Of a DNA stretch of 64,000 bases, positions 39,143-49,329 are shown piece after piece. A program made the translations under genes and the position numbers. Under the pieces are notes generated by a model. The model was given only the letters and a program-made list of their open reading frames with translations, was not told the origin of the DNA and did not search any database. The first letter of the stretch is position 1; each line of letters opens with the position of its first letter. The DNA is from Sphaerotilus sp. (GTDB lineage: Bacteria; Pseudomonadota; Gammaproteobacteria; Burkholderiales; Burkholderiaceae_C), in assembly GCA_013299055.1 (NCBI GenBank), contig JAAFKB010000005.1:1-64000 (forward strand), read 5' to 3'.

Positions 39143-39928
39143 ATGTCACGTCCCGGCACCGCCCCGCCCCCTGCCACGCTGACCCAGCGCCTGCGCCACG
39201 TCTTCCTGCACCCTGAGGGGCAGCGGGGCGTGCGCGACATGCTGCCCATGGTGCCGGGCATGGCCGCGTGGGGGCTCGTCACCGGCGTGGCGATGGTCAA
39301 GAGCGGGCTCGATCCCTGGCTGGCGCTGCTGATGTCGCTGACGGTGTTCGCCGGATCGTCCCAGCTCGCCTCGCTGCCGCTGATCGCCACCGGCGCGCCG
39401 ATCTGGGTCGTCCTGATGACCGCGTGCATCGTCAACCTGCGCTTCGTCATCTACAGCGCGCAGTGGCGCTGGTACTTCGGCCACCTGCCGCGTGGTCAGC
39501 GCGTGGCCCTGAGCTACCTCGCCGCCGACATCAACTACGCCCTGTTCACCAAAGCCTGGCCCGAGCCGGAGCCGCGCCCTGGCCAGGTCGAATACTTCGT
39601 CAGCGGCGCCGTGGTGGTCTGGATCGGCTGGCAGATCCCGTCGATCGTGGGCATCGTGCTGGCGGATGTGATCCCGCCCGCGTGGGGCCTCGGCTTTGCG
39701 GGCACGCTGGCGCTGCTCGGGCTGACCTGCTCGCTGCTGGTGGACCGGGCGACGTGGGTGTGCGCGGCGGTGGCCGGGCTGGCGGCGGTGGCGGCGTTTG
39801 CGCTGCCGTACAAGCTGCACATCGTCGTCGCGGTGGCGGCGGCCGTGTCGGCGGGGCTGCTGATGGAGCCTCCCGGCGGCGGCGGGGGTGGAAGGCTGGC
39901 GGCGGCGCTGCGGAGGTCTGCGCCATGA
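39143..39928 (+). CDS. azlC: AzlC family branched-chain amino acid exporter large subunit
   Basis: GVRDMLPMVPGMAAWGLVTGVAMVKSGLDPWLALLMSLTVFAGSSQLASLPLIATGAPIWVVLMTACIVNLRFVIYSA. Confidence 0.93.
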   Translation: MSRPGTAPPPATLTQRLRHVFLHPEGQRGVRDMLPMVPGMAAWGLVTGVAMVKSGLDPWLALLMSLTVFAGSSQLASLPLIATGAPIWVVLMTACIVNLRFVIYSAQWRWYFGHLPRGQRVALSYLAADINYALFTKAWPEPEPRPGQVEYFVSGAVVVWIGWQIPSIVGIVLADVIPPAWGLGFAGTLALLGLTCSLLVDRATWVCAAVAGLAAVAAFALPYKLHIVVAVAAAVSAGLLMEPPGGGGGGRLAAALRRSAP

Positions 39929-40263
39929 CCGGCATGAACACCTGGGATGCCGCGCTCACCATCGTCGGTCTGGCGCTGATCACGGTGCTGACGCGCAGCC
40001 TGCTGCTGCTGCCGCGGGACGAGGTGCCGATGCCGGCGTGGGTGAAGCGGGCGCTGAAGTACGCGCCGCTGGCCGCGCTGGTGGCGATCGTCGCGCCGGA
40101 AGTGCTGCTGACGCGGGGCGTGCTGACGGCGACGCTGGCGGATGCGCGGCTGATCGGCGCGGCGGTCGGGCTGGCGTATTACTTCTGGAAGCGCGGCATC
40201 CTCGGCACCATCGTGGTGGGCATGGCCGTGTTCCTTCCCCTGCGCATCGGCCTGGGCTGGTAG
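39925..40263 (+). CDS. azlD: AzlD domain-containing protein
   Basis: [55 protein letters not shown] overlap with azlC. Confidence 0.9.
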   Translation: MTGMNTWDAALTIVGLALITVLTRSLLLLPRDEVPMPAWVKRALKYAPLAALVAIVAPEVLLTRGVLTATLADARLIGAAVGLAYYFWKRGILGTIVVGMAVFLPLRIGLGW

Positions 40264-40315
40264 CGCCGAAGAATTCTCTTTTTGCTTTTCGCTTTCACCT
40301 CAAGGAGTTATCCAC

Positions 40316-41509
40316 ATGAATGTCCTTCGCCTGCAAGACCTCATCGCCGCCGGCCAGATCGGCGGCCAGCGCGTGTTCATCCGTGCCGACCTGAACGTGC
40401 CGCAGGACGACGCCGGCCACATCACCGAAGACACCCGCATCCGCGCCTCGATCCCCTGCATCGAGATGGCGCTGAAGGCCGGCGCTGCCGTGATGGTCAC
40501 CAGCCACCTGGGCCGCCCGACCGAAGGCGAGTTCAAGCCCGAAGACTCGCTGGCGCCGGTCGCCCAGCGCATGGGCGAGCTGATGGGCCGCGAGATCCCC
40601 GTCGTCGCCCACTGGGTGGACGGTGTGGACGTGGCGCCGGGCCAGCTCGTGATGCTGGAAAATTGCCGCCTGAACAAGGGCGAGAAGAAGAACAACGCCG
40701 AGCTGGCGCAGAAGATGGCCGCGCTGTGCGACGTGTTCGTGCACGACGCCTTCGGCACCGCGCACCGCGCCGAAGCCTCGACCTACGGCATCGCCCAGTA
40801 CGCCAAGATCGCCTGCGCCGGCCCGCTGCTGGCCGCCGAGATCGACGCGATCAGCAAGGCGCTGGCCAACCCGAAGCGCCCGCTGGTGGCGATCGTCGCC
40901 GGCTCGAAGGTCTCGACCAAGCTGACCATCCTCAAGGCGCTCTCCAACAACGTGGACGGCCTGATCGTCGGCGGCGGCATCGCCAACACCTTCATGCTGG
41001 CGGCCGGTCTGAAGATCGGCAAGTCGCTGGCCGAGCCGGACCTGGTTGCTGAAGCCGTGGCCGTGATCGAGGCGATGAAGGCGCGTGGCGCGGCGGTGCC
41101 GATCCCGGTGGACGTGGTCTGCGCGAAGACGTTCTCGGCGGACGCCGAGGCGACGGTCAAGGACGCGGCGCACGTGGCCGACGACGACCTGATCCTCGAC
41201 ATCGGCCCGAAGACCGCCGCCATCCTGGCCGCGCAGCTCAAGGCCGCCGGCACCATCGTGTGGAACGGCCCGGTCGGCGTGTTCGAGTTCGACGCCTTCT
41301 CGCACGGCACGGAAACGGTCGCCCGCGCGGTGGCCGAGAGCGAGGCGTTCTCGATCGCGGGCGGTGGCGACACGCTGGCGGCGATTGCCAAGTATGGGAT
41401 CGAGGGTGACGTGGGCTATATCTCGACCGGCGGCGGGGCGTTCCTCGAAGTGCTGGAGGGGAAGACGTTGCCGGCGTTCGAGATTCTGGCGAAGCGGGCG
41501 GCGGGCTGA
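40316..41509 (+). CDS. pgk: Phosphoglycerate kinase
   Basis: [53 protein letters not shown]...[39 protein letters not shown]. Confidence 0.97.
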   Translation: MNVLRLQDLIAAGQIGGQRVFIRADLNVPQDDAGHITEDTRIRASIPCIEMALKAGAAVMVTSHLGRPTEGEFKPEDSLAPVAQRMGELMGREIPVVAHWVDGVDVAPGQLVMLENCRLNKGEKKNNAELAQKMAALCDVFVHDAFGTAHRAEASTYGIAQYAKIACAGPLLAAEIDAISKALANPKRPLVAIVAGSKVSTKLTILKALSNNVDGLIVGGGIANTFMLAAGLKIGKSLAEPDLVAEAVAVIEAMKARGAAVPIPVDVVCAKTFSADAEATVKDAAHVADDDLILDIGPKTAAILAAQLKAAGTIVWNGPVGVFEFDAFSHGTETVARAVAESEAFSIAGGGDTLAAIAKYGIEGDVGYISTGGGAFLEVLEGKTLPAFEILAKRAAG

Positions 41510-41554
41510 GACTGGCCATGGTTCTGCGGTGAGCAGAACTTGGGTTCGTGACAC

Positions 41555-41582
41555 AGAGCTGCCGTGAGGTGGCTCTTTTTTT
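41555..41582 (+). terminator. Rho-independent terminator downstream of pgk
   Basis: AGAGCTGCC-gtga-GGTGGCTCT stem (two G-U wobble pairs) followed by TTTTTTT. Confidence 0.75.
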
Positions 41583-41723
41583 GTTGCTTTGTGACCGGAA
41601 GGCTCAACTCGAACACCTTTGCGCCGTTCAGGAACGACCGGTCCAGTTGGAAAACTTCGGGATGTGTGCGGTGATCAGTGAGGCAAACTTGCCGACGATG
41701 TGTGATTCACCCAGGAGTCTGCA

Positions 41724-42029
41724 ATGACCGTTCCCGCGCTGACCCACCTTTCGAGCGGCGATCTGGCGCCGATCTGCCAGCGCCACGGCATCCACCGGCT
41801 GTCCGTGTTCGGCTCGCGGATGAAGGGCACGGCCCGCCCCGACAGTGATCTGGATCTGCTGGTCGAGTTCGAGCCCGGCCGTGTGCCCGGTCTGATCGGC
41901 CTGAGCGGTATCGAGATCGAACTGACCGAGGCACTCGGGGTCAAGGTGGATCTGCGCACCGCGCAGGAGTTGAGCCCGTACTTCCGCGAAGAAGTGCTTC
42001 GACAAGCGCAGGTGGCCTATGCAGCCTGA
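41724..42029 (+). CDS. MNT-domain nucleotidyltransferase (MntA-like antitoxin)
   Basis: RLSVFGSRMKGTARPDSDLDLLVEFEPGRVPGLIGLSGIEIELTEALGVKVDLRT: GSxxxG...SDxDLLVEF minimal nucleotidyltransferase signature. Confidence 0.93.
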   Translation: MTVPALTHLSSGDLAPICQRHGIHRLSVFGSRMKGTARPDSDLDLLVEFEPGRVPGLIGLSGIEIELTEALGVKVDLRTAQELSPYFREEVLRQAQVAYAA

Positions 42030-42378
42030 GGACCGCAATCGCCTCCGGCACATGATCGACGCGGCTCGCACGGCCCGTGGGTTTCTGGCGGGTCGGCAAC
42101 GAACCGACCTCAACACGGACGAGATGCTCCGGTTCGCTGTCGTGCGGGCGGTCGAGATCATCGGCGAGGCAGCGTCGCGCGTCTCGCCGTCTGGGCGCGC
42201 TGCCGTGCCGGGTGTGCCATGGCCGGCCATCGTCAGCATGCGCAACCGCATGGTGCATGCGTATTTCGACATTGACCATGATGTTGTCTGGCGAACGGTC
42301 CAGGTGGAACTGGTGCCGCTGATGTCGAGCTTGCAAGCTGCGTTGGACATGCCCAGCGATCCGACGAGAGCAGACTGA
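42019..42378 (+). CDS. HEPN-domain protein (HepT-like, DUF86) toxin
   Basis: LRFAVVRAVEIIGEAASRVS...VPWPAIVSMRNRMVHAYFDIDHDVVW: RX4H ribonuclease motif (RNRMVH) with HAY; overlaps the MNT gene by 11 nt. Confidence 0.93.
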   Translation: MQPEDRNRLRHMIDAARTARGFLAGRQRTDLNTDEMLRFAVVRAVEIIGEAASRVSPSGRAAVPGVPWPAIVSMRNRMVHAYFDIDHDVVWRTVQVELVPLMSSLQAALDMPSDPTRAD

Positions 42379-42464
42379 TTGATCAAAAGGATTCGCAGAA
42401 ACCCCCGTTTGTTCAGCGATCTCTCAGCCCACCCACACCCCCGCGTCCCTGAGAATCGGACGCA

Positions 42465-43931
42465 ATGAGTGACAAGTGGACCGTCCATGACTTCGACCAG
42501 GCGCCCAAGCGTCCGCCGCGCCCGCGGGGACGCCGGCCGGTGTCGCTTCAGCGCACGCGCCCGGAGCGGCGGTCGTTCAATGGTGCGCTGGTCGTCTCGG
42601 TCCTGCTCCATGGGCTGCTGCTGAGCCAGTTGGTCGGCGAAGGGCAGGGGGTGCCGGGGCTTGTCCTCCCCTGGCAGGAGCGGCGGGCCGTGGTGCCCGA
42701 CATCCAGACGGTGCTCGTTCCGCCGCCGCCCGCGCCCGCCGCGTCCGCACCACCACCGTCGGCCGCCGTCGATGTGCAGCGCGCGTCGATCCGCTCCGCG
42801 CCGGTCGAGGCACCGACCCCGAAACCGCCTGCACCACCCGTACCGCCTGCGCCGCTCCCGCCCGAGCGCGCGGTGGTCGAGGCGCCCGCGCCCAAACCGA
42901 TGCCGCCCGCCGAAGCGGTGCCCGTGAACCCGCCCCCACCGCCGCCCCGCGCCGAGGTGCCCGATCGCGCTCCGCCGCCATCGCCGCCTCGGCCGAGCCC
43001 GCCGCCGCCCGTCCTCACCGCGGAGCCGACCGAGGTGCCCACGCCGGTCGTGCCGGTGGCGCCTGAGCCGGTGCTCGCGGCCAGCGCGGTCGAGCCGAGT
43101 GTGTCTAGCCCCGACCCGGTGGCCCTGGCGAAGCGCGAGGCGGCGCTGGAGGCGCAGCGACTGGAAGCCGAACGCCAGGAAACGGCGCGACAACAAGCCG
43201 CCGCGCAACTGGAGGCGCAGCGGCAAGAGGCCGCTCGTCAGGCTGCGGTCCGTGCCGAAGCGGCGCGGCTGGAAGCCGAGCGCCAGGAAGCGGCCCGTCA
43301 AGCCACCGCCCGCGCCGAGGCCGCCCGCCTGGAAGCGGAACGCCAGGAGGCAGCCCGACAGGCCGCCGCCAGACTGGACGCCCAGCGCCAGGAAGCGGCC
43401 CGACAGGAAGCCGCCCGCGTCCAGGCCGCCCAGCAGGACGCCGCCGCCCAACGCGAAGCCCAGCGCGAAGCCCGGCTCCGCGCCATCGGCCGCCAGCTCG
43501 ACGAGGAGCGTGCCCGCCGCGACGCCGCCGCGAACGCCACCCCCAGCCCGTCCGGCGCGCTCCCCCTGTCGCTCAGCACCGCCCGCCGCGCCCGCCTCTT
43601 CGGCCACACCGACCCCAACGCCGAACTCGTCGCCTACGCCCAGGCCTGGGCGCTGAAACTCCAGCTCAACACCTTGCCCGACAAGGTGCGCGAAGTCACC
43701 CGCCGCCCCCACACCCCACCCACCGTGACCGTGGCCCTGCGCAGCGATGGCTCAGTGGAGTCGGTGACGTTCGTCGTGTCCAGCGGCGTGCCGGAGGTGG
43801 ACGAGGCCATCCGCCGCATGGTCGAGGTCCAGCACCCCTACGCCGCCTTCCCGCCCGCGCTGGCCCGCCTGTACGACGTGATCGAGATCCGCCGGACCTG
43901 GTACTTCGACGCCGCAGTGCGCCTGCACTGA
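42465..43931 (+). CDS. TonB/TolA-like energy transducer family protein
   Basis: Single TM (GALVVSVLLHGLLLSQLVG), Pro-rich stretch, long EAARLEAERQEAARQ coiled-coil repeats, C-terminal TonB-like VALRSDGSVESVTFVVSSGVPEVDEAIRRMV. Confidence 0.8.
   Translation: MSDKWTVHDFDQAPKRPPRPRGRRPVSLQRTRPERRSFNGALVVSVLLHGLLLSQLVGEGQGVPGLVLPWQERRAVVPDIQTVLVPPPPAPAASAPPPSAAVDVQRASIRSAPVEAPTPKPPAPPVPPAPLPPERAVVEAPAPKPMPPAEAVPVNPPPPPPRAEVPDRAPPPSPPRPSPPPPVLTAEPTEVPTPVVPVAPEPVLAASAVEPSVSSPDPVALAKREAALEAQRLEAERQETARQQAAAQLEAQRQEAARQAAVRAEAARLEAERQEAARQATARAEAARLEAERQEAARQAAARLDAQRQEAARQEAARVQAAQQDAAAQREAQREARLRAIGRQLDEERARRDAAANATPSPSGALPLSLSTARRARLFGHTDPNAELVAYAQAWALKLQLNTLPDKVREVTRRPHTPPTVTVALRSDGSVESVTFVVSSGVPEVDEAIRRMVEVQHPYAAFPPALARLYDVIEIRRTWYFDAAVRLH
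43135..43470 (+). repeat. Degenerate tandem coding repeat (about 20-aa unit AEAARLEAERQEAARQ[AT]xAR)
   Basis: Repeated AARLEAERQEAARQ units in the tonB-like ORF; near-identical at protein level, synonymously diverged at DNA level. Confidence 0.8.
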
Positions 43932-43957
43932 CCGCGCCAGCCGCGCCCGCCGTGGCA

Positions 43958-44001
43958 GGTCATGCCGCTTGCGCATGACCCCTGTGCTTGTCGGCATGAC
44001 C
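43958..44001. promoter_or_regulatory. Operator-like inverted repeat plus extra half-site upstream of maeB copy 2
   Basis: GGTCATGC-cgcttgc-GCATGACC perfect 8-bp inverted repeat (43958-43980) and a third GCATGACC at 43994-44001, 21 bp from the second. Confidence 0.4.
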
Positions 44002-44117
44002 CCCGCTTTTTGCCGCATCGGCGCGGGAATCACGTATGCGGTCTCCGGCCGACCGCAGTAATCTGCGCTCCCTTTTGAAACACCCGTGTCCCCGCCGGAC
44101 CCGCAGGAGCGCCCTCG

Positions 44118-46436
44118 ATGACCCAGCCCTTGTCCCCCGCCGAACTGGCCTTGCGCGACGCCGCCCTGGACTACCACCGCTCGCCGACCCGGGGCAAGAT
44201 CGCCGTCACGCCGCTGAAACCGCTGATGAACCAGCGCGACCTGTCGCTGGCCTACTCGCCCGGTGTCGCCTACCCGTGCCTGGCGATCGAGCAAGACCCG
44301 TCGCTCGCCGCCGAGTACACCTCGCGCGCCAACCTCGTCGGCGTGATCACCAACGGCACCGCCGTGCTGGGTCTGGGCGACATCGGCCCGCTGGCCAGCA
44401 AGCCGGTGATGGAAGGCAAGGGCTGCCTGTTCAAGAAGTTCGCCGGCATCGACGTGTTCGACATCGAACTCGCCGAGCGCGACCCGGACAAGCTGGTCGA
44501 GATCATCGCCGCGCTGGAGCCGACGCTCGGCGGCATCAACCTCGAAGACATCAAGGCGCCCGAGTGCTTCTACATCGAGAAGAAGCTGCGCGAGCGCATG
44601 AAGATTCCCGTGTTCCACGACGACCAGCACGGCACCGCGATCATCTCCGGCGCCGCGCTGCTGAACGGCCTGGAGCTGGTCGGCAAGGCCATCGGTGACG
44701 TGCGGCTGGTGGTGTCGGGCGCGGGTGCGGCGGCGATTGCCTGCCTGGACCTGATGGTCGGCCTGGGCGTGAAGATCGAGAACATCTTCGTCTGCGACTC
44801 GAAGGGCGTGATCCGCGAAGGCCGCGGCGACAAGCTGGATGAATCGAAGCAGCGGTATTGCCAGAAGACCGACATGAAGACGCTGGCCGAGGTCATCGTC
44901 GGCGCGGACGTGTTCCTGGGCTGCTCGGCCGCGGGCGTGATGACCGGCGAGATGGTCGCCAGCATGGGCACGCAGCCGATCATCCTGGCGCTGGCCAACC
45001 CCGAGCCGGAGATCCGCCCCGAGATCGCCAAGGCCGCACGCCCGGACTGCATCATCGCCACCGGCCGCTCGGACTACCCGAACCAGGTCAACAACGTCCT
45101 GTGCTTCCCGTACATCTTCCGGGGCGCGCTGGACTGCGGCGCGACCAAGATCACCGAGGCGATGAAGCTGGCCTGCGTGCGCGAGATCGCCGCACTGGCC
45201 AAGGAAGAAACCAGCGACGAGGTGGCCGCTGCCTACGCTGGGCAGGAACTGCAGTTCGGTCCGGAATATCTGATCCCGAAGCCGTTCGACGCCCGCCTGA
45301 TCCTGCGCATCGCGCCGGCCGTGGCGGCAGCCGCTGCGGACTCCGGTGTCGCCGAGCGCCCGATCACCGACCTCGCCGCCTACCGCGAATCGCTGACCCG
45401 CTACGTCTACCAGACCGGCATGTTCATGCGCCCGGTCTTCGCTGCGGCCAAGCGCAACCCGGCGCGTGTCGTCTACGCCGAAGGGGAGGACGAGCGCGTG
45501 CTGCGCGCCGTGCAGGCGGTGCTGACCGAAGGCATGGCGCAGCCGATCCTGGTCGGGCGTCCGGCGGTGATCGCTGCACGCATCGAGCGCGCCGGCCTGC
45601 GGCTGAAGCCGGGGGTGGATTTCGAGGTGGTGAACCCCGAGGACGACGCCCGTTTCCGCGCCTGCTGGGAGGAATACCACCGCCTGATGAAGCGCGATGG
45701 CGTGTCGGTCGAAGCCGCCAAGGCCGCCGTGCGCCGCTCGACGACGCTGATCGCGACCCTGCTGCTCAAGCTCGGCCACGCCGACGCGATGCTGTGCGGG
45801 CTGCACGGGCGCTACGACAGCCACTTCGAGTACGTGAAGAACGTCATCGGCCAGCGGGCGGGGGCCAAGGTGTTCGCCACGATGAACGCGCTGATGCTGG
45901 AGGAGCACAACCTCTTCATCACCGACACCTTCATCAACGAGCAGCCCAGCGCCGAGGAACTCGCCGACATCGCGCTGATGGCGGCCGAGGAAGTGCGCCG
46001 CTTCGGCCTGCCCCCGAAGGTCGCTTTCCTGTCGCACTCGATGTTCGGCACCTCGCACCGACCGTCCGCCCAGCGCGTGCGCGCGGCGCGTGACCTGTTC
46101 GTGGCGCGCTCGCCCGAGATCGAGTGCGATGGCGAGATGCACGGCGACGCGGCGCTGTCGGAGTCGATCCGCCGCAACATCCTGCCGGACTCGTCGCTGT
46201 CGGGCGCGGCCAACCTGCTGGTGCTGCCCAACATCGACGCGGCCAACATCCTGTTCAACGTGCTGAAGATGACCTCGGGCAAGGGCGTGACGGTCGGGCC
46301 GATCCTGCTGGGGGCGGCGGCGCCGGTGCATATCCTCACGCCGTCGGCGTCGATGCGCCGGGTGGTGAACATGACGGCGCTGGCGGTGGCGGATGCGGCG
46401 GCAGCAGCAGCAGCGGTTGTACGTCTTTCTTCGTAA
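44118..46436 (+). CDS. maeB: NADP-dependent malic enzyme with C-terminal phosphotransacetylase-like domain (copy 2)
   Basis: [86 protein letters not shown]; 772 aa, collinear with copy 1. Confidence 0.96.
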   Translation: MTQPLSPAELALRDAALDYHRSPTRGKIAVTPLKPLMNQRDLSLAYSPGVAYPCLAIEQDPSLAAEYTSRANLVGVITNGTAVLGLGDIGPLASKPVMEGKGCLFKKFAGIDVFDIELAERDPDKLVEIIAALEPTLGGINLEDIKAPECFYIEKKLRERMKIPVFHDDQHGTAIISGAALLNGLELVGKAIGDVRLVVSGAGAAAIACLDLMVGLGVKIENIFVCDSKGVIREGRGDKLDESKQRYCQKTDMKTLAEVIVGADVFLGCSAAGVMTGEMVASMGTQPIILALANPEPEIRPEIAKAARPDCIIATGRSDYPNQVNNVLCFPYIFRGALDCGATKITEAMKLACVREIAALAKEETSDEVAAAYAGQELQFGPEYLIPKPFDARLILRIAPAVAAAAADSGVAERPITDLAAYRESLTRYVYQTGMFMRPVFAAAKRNPARVVYAEGEDERVLRAVQAVLTEGMAQPILVGRPAVIAARIERAGLRLKPGVDFEVVNPEDDARFRACWEEYHRLMKRDGVSVEAAKAAVRRSTTLIATLLLKLGHADAMLCGLHGRYDSHFEYVKNVIGQRAGAKVFATMNALMLEEHNLFITDTFINEQPSAEELADIALMAAEEVRRFGLPPKVAFLSHSMFGTSHRPSAQRVRAARDLFVARSPEIECDGEMHGDAALSESIRRNILPDSSLSGAANLLVLPNIDAANILFNVLKMTSGKGVTVGPILLGAAAPVHILTPSASMRRVVNMTALAVADAAAAAAAVVRLSS

Positions 46437-46504
46437 CCACCGTGTTCTAGTTGGCGGTCAATAATCAAAGGATCGTTTTGTCAGATCCCCACGGAGACCG
46501 CCCC

Positions 46505-47935
46505 ATGCCCCGCAATACCAAGATCGTCGCCACCCTCGGCCCCGCTTCGTCCGACCCGGCTGTGCTGGAGCGGCTGATCCGGGCCGGTGTCGATGTGGTG
46601 CGGCTGAACTTCAGCCACGGCAAGGCGCAGGACCACATCGACCGCGCCAGCCTCGTGCGCGAGATTGCCGCTCGCGTCGGCAAGCCGGTGGCGATCATGG
46701 CCGACCTGCAAGGCCCGAAGATCCGCGTCGGCAAGTTCGCCGAGGGCAAGGTGATGCTGGAGAACGGCGCGAAGTTCGTGCTCGACGCCTCCCGCACCGA
46801 GCTGGGCGACATCGCCGGGGTCGGTCTGGACTACAAGGAACTGCCGCGTGACGTGCGTCCGGGCGACACGCTGCTGCTCAACGACGGGCTGATCGTGCTG
46901 GTGGTCGAGCTGGTCAAGGGCGACAAGGTGCATACCGTCGTCAAGGTCGGTGGCGAGTTGTCCAACAACAAGGGCATCAACAAGCAGGGTGGCGGACTCA
47001 CGGCGCCCGCGCTGACCTCCAAGGACATGGACGACATCAAGACGGCGATGTCCTTCCAGTGCGAGTACCTGGCGGTGAGCTTCCCCAAGAGCGCCATCGA
47101 CATGGAAATGGCGCGTCAGCTCGCCAACGTCGCGGGCGAGCCGTGGCGCCACAAGCCCGGGATGATCGCCAAGATCGAGCGCACGGAAGCGATTCCGCAG
47201 CTCGAAGCCATCATGAAGGCCAGCGACGGCATCATGGTCGCCCGCGGTGACCTGGCCGTGGAAGTGGGCAACGCGGCGGTGCCGGCGCTGCAGAAACGCA
47301 TGATCCGCATGGCCCGCGCGATGGACAAGGTCGCCATCACCGCCACGCAGATGATGGAGTCGATGATCCTGAATCCGGTGCCGACCCGCGCCGAGGTGTC
47401 GGATGTGGCCAACGCGGTGCTCGACGGCACGGACGCGGTGATGCTGTCGGCCGAGACCGCCGCCGGCAAGTACCCGGTGGAGACCGTGGAGCAGATGGTC
47501 GCCATCGCGATGGCCGCCGAGGCTGCCGAAGAGGTCACGCTCGACGCCAACTTCACCAACAAGACCTTCGCCCGCATCGACCAGTCGATCGCGATGGGCG
47601 CGCTGTTCACGGCGCACCACCTGGGCTGCAAGGCGATCCTGGCGCTGACCGAGTCCGGCTCGACCGCGCTCTGGATGAGCCGCTACAAGACCGATGTGCC
47701 GATCTACGCGCTGACGACCCAGGTGCTGTCGGAGCGCAAGATGGCGCTCTACCGCAATGTGCGTCCGATCCTGATGGCCAAGTTCGAGGACCGCGACCTG
47801 GCCCTGGCCGCGGCGGAAAAGCTGCTGGTGGACCGCGGCGTGCTCAAGCCGGGCGACACCTACGCCATCACCTGCGGCGAGCCCATGGGCTATCCGGGGG
47901 GGACCAACATGCTCAAGGTCTGCCGCGTCGGCTGA
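46505..47935 (+). CDS. pyk: Pyruvate kinase
   Basis: MPRNTKIVATLGPASSDPAVLERLIRAGVDVVRLNFSHGKAQDH...MVARGDLAVEVG...ATQMMESMILNPVPTRAEVSDVANAVLDGTDAVMLSAETAAGKYP. Confidence 0.97.
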   Translation: MPRNTKIVATLGPASSDPAVLERLIRAGVDVVRLNFSHGKAQDHIDRASLVREIAARVGKPVAIMADLQGPKIRVGKFAEGKVMLENGAKFVLDASRTELGDIAGVGLDYKELPRDVRPGDTLLLNDGLIVLVVELVKGDKVHTVVKVGGELSNNKGINKQGGGLTAPALTSKDMDDIKTAMSFQCEYLAVSFPKSAIDMEMARQLANVAGEPWRHKPGMIAKIERTEAIPQLEAIMKASDGIMVARGDLAVEVGNAAVPALQKRMIRMARAMDKVAITATQMMESMILNPVPTRAEVSDVANAVLDGTDAVMLSAETAAGKYPVETVEQMVAIAMAAEAAEEVTLDANFTNKTFARIDQSIAMGALFTAHHLGCKAILALTESGSTALWMSRYKTDVPIYALTTQVLSERKMALYRNVRPILMAKFEDRDLALAAAEKLLVDRGVLKPGDTYAITCGEPMGYPGGTNMLKVCRVG

Positions 47936-48161
47936 CCCCTGCGACGCTCGGCCACGGTACCCTGTCTGTAACGGGACCGCAATGTTGCGCAGAAATGGCG
48001 CATCGCTTGCGCCAGCGTGCCGCAGATAAGGGGAAATCGCACGGTTGATCGGGGTCTCGACCGTAGAATCCCGGGAGTTACACAGTGGTTTCAGGCACCC
48101 CCGCCATGACCGCTGTCGCAGGTTCTTGCCATCCTGTCACTTACTTCCTGAGGTTTCTCCC

Positions 48162-49223
48162 ATGCTCGTCTCCATGCGCCAACTGCTGGACCACGCCGCC
48201 GAACACGGCTACGGCATCCCGGCCTTCAACGTCAACAACCTGGAGCAGGTACAGGCCGTCATGGCCGCCGCCGACGCCGTCGGTGCGCCGGTGATCCTGC
48301 AGGCTTCGGCCGGCGCCCGCAAGTACGCTGGTGAAGCCTTCATCAAGCACCTGATCCTGGCTGCCGCCGAGGCCTATCCGCACATCCCGCTGGTGATGCA
48401 CCAGGACCACGGCACCAGCCCGAAGATCTGCGCCGGCGCGCTGGATCTGGGCTTCGGCTCGGTGATGATGGACGGCTCGCTGCGCGAAGACGGCAAGACA
48501 CCTGCCGATTTTGGCTACAACGTGGACGTGACCCAGCAGGTCGTGGCCATGGCGCACAGGATCGGCGCGACCGTCGAGGGCGAGCTGGGCTGCCTGGGCA
48601 ACCTGGAAACCGGTGAAGCGGGCGAGGAAGACGGCGTCGGCGCCGAAGGCAAGCTCGACCACAGCCAGATGCTGACCGACCCCGAAGAGGCCGCGGTGTT
48701 CGTCAAGGCCACGCAGCTCGACGCGCTGGCCATCGCCATCGGCACCAGCCACGGCGCCTACAAGTTCAGCCGCAAGCCCACGGGCGACATCCTGGCGATC
48801 AGCCGCGTCAAGGAAATCCATGCCCGCATCCCCAATACCCACCTGGTGATGCACGGCTCCTCGTCGGTGCCGCAGGACCTGCTGGACATCATCAACCAGT
48901 ACGGCGGCAAGATGAAGCAGACCTACGGCGTGCCCATCGCCGAGATCCAGGAAGCCATCCGGCACGGCGTGCGCAAGATCAACATCGACACCGACATCCG
49001 GCTGGCCATGACCGGCGCGGTGCGCAAGTTCCACGCCGAGAACCCGGACAAGTTCGACGCCCGCGAGTGGCTCAAGCCCGCCCGCGAAGCCGCCATGGCG
49101 ATCTGCAAGCAGCGTTACATGGAGTTCGGCTGCGAAGGCCAGGCCGGCAAGATCAAGCCGATCGGGCTGTCGGTGATGGCCGAGATGTACAGCCGCGGCG
49201 AGCTGGCACAGCAGGTGGTCTGA
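48162..49223 (+). CDS. fba: Fructose-bisphosphate aldolase class II
   Basis: [57 protein letters not shown]...HQDHG...SVMMDGSL...[11 protein letters not shown]. Confidence 0.97.
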   Translation: MLVSMRQLLDHAAEHGYGIPAFNVNNLEQVQAVMAAADAVGAPVILQASAGARKYAGEAFIKHLILAAAEAYPHIPLVMHQDHGTSPKICAGALDLGFGSVMMDGSLREDGKTPADFGYNVDVTQQVVAMAHRIGATVEGELGCLGNLETGEAGEEDGVGAEGKLDHSQMLTDPEEAAVFVKATQLDALAIAIGTSHGAYKFSRKPTGDILAISRVKEIHARIPNTHLVMHGSSSVPQDLLDIINQYGGKMKQTYGVPIAEIQEAIRHGVRKINIDTDIRLAMTGAVRKFHAENPDKFDAREWLKPAREAAMAICKQRYMEFGCEGQAGKIKPIGLSVMAEMYSRGELAQQVV

Positions 49224-49250
49224 CCCGCAACCGCTGCTGGCTGCAGGGGG

Positions 49251-49276
49251 TGGCCCGTCGCCGACGGGCCATTTTT
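49251..49276 (+). terminator. Rho-independent terminator downstream of fba
   Basis: TGGCCCGTC-gcc-GACGGGCCATTTTT. Confidence 0.85.
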
Positions 49277-49329
49277 CATGGGCGCGCCGCCTACAATCGG
49301 CGCCGATTCCCGTCTTCCGACCTTCTGCC

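Noticed and set aside
43135-43470. Possible CRISPR-like or satellite repeat
   Set aside because: Repeat is in frame, encodes a coiled coil, has no unique spacers and is diverged at synonymous sites
46398-46425. GCA/GCG trinucleotide run at the maeB copy 2 3' end
   Set aside because: Short Ala-coding simple repeat at a C-terminus; no frame consequence on unit slippage, ordinary in high-GC genes
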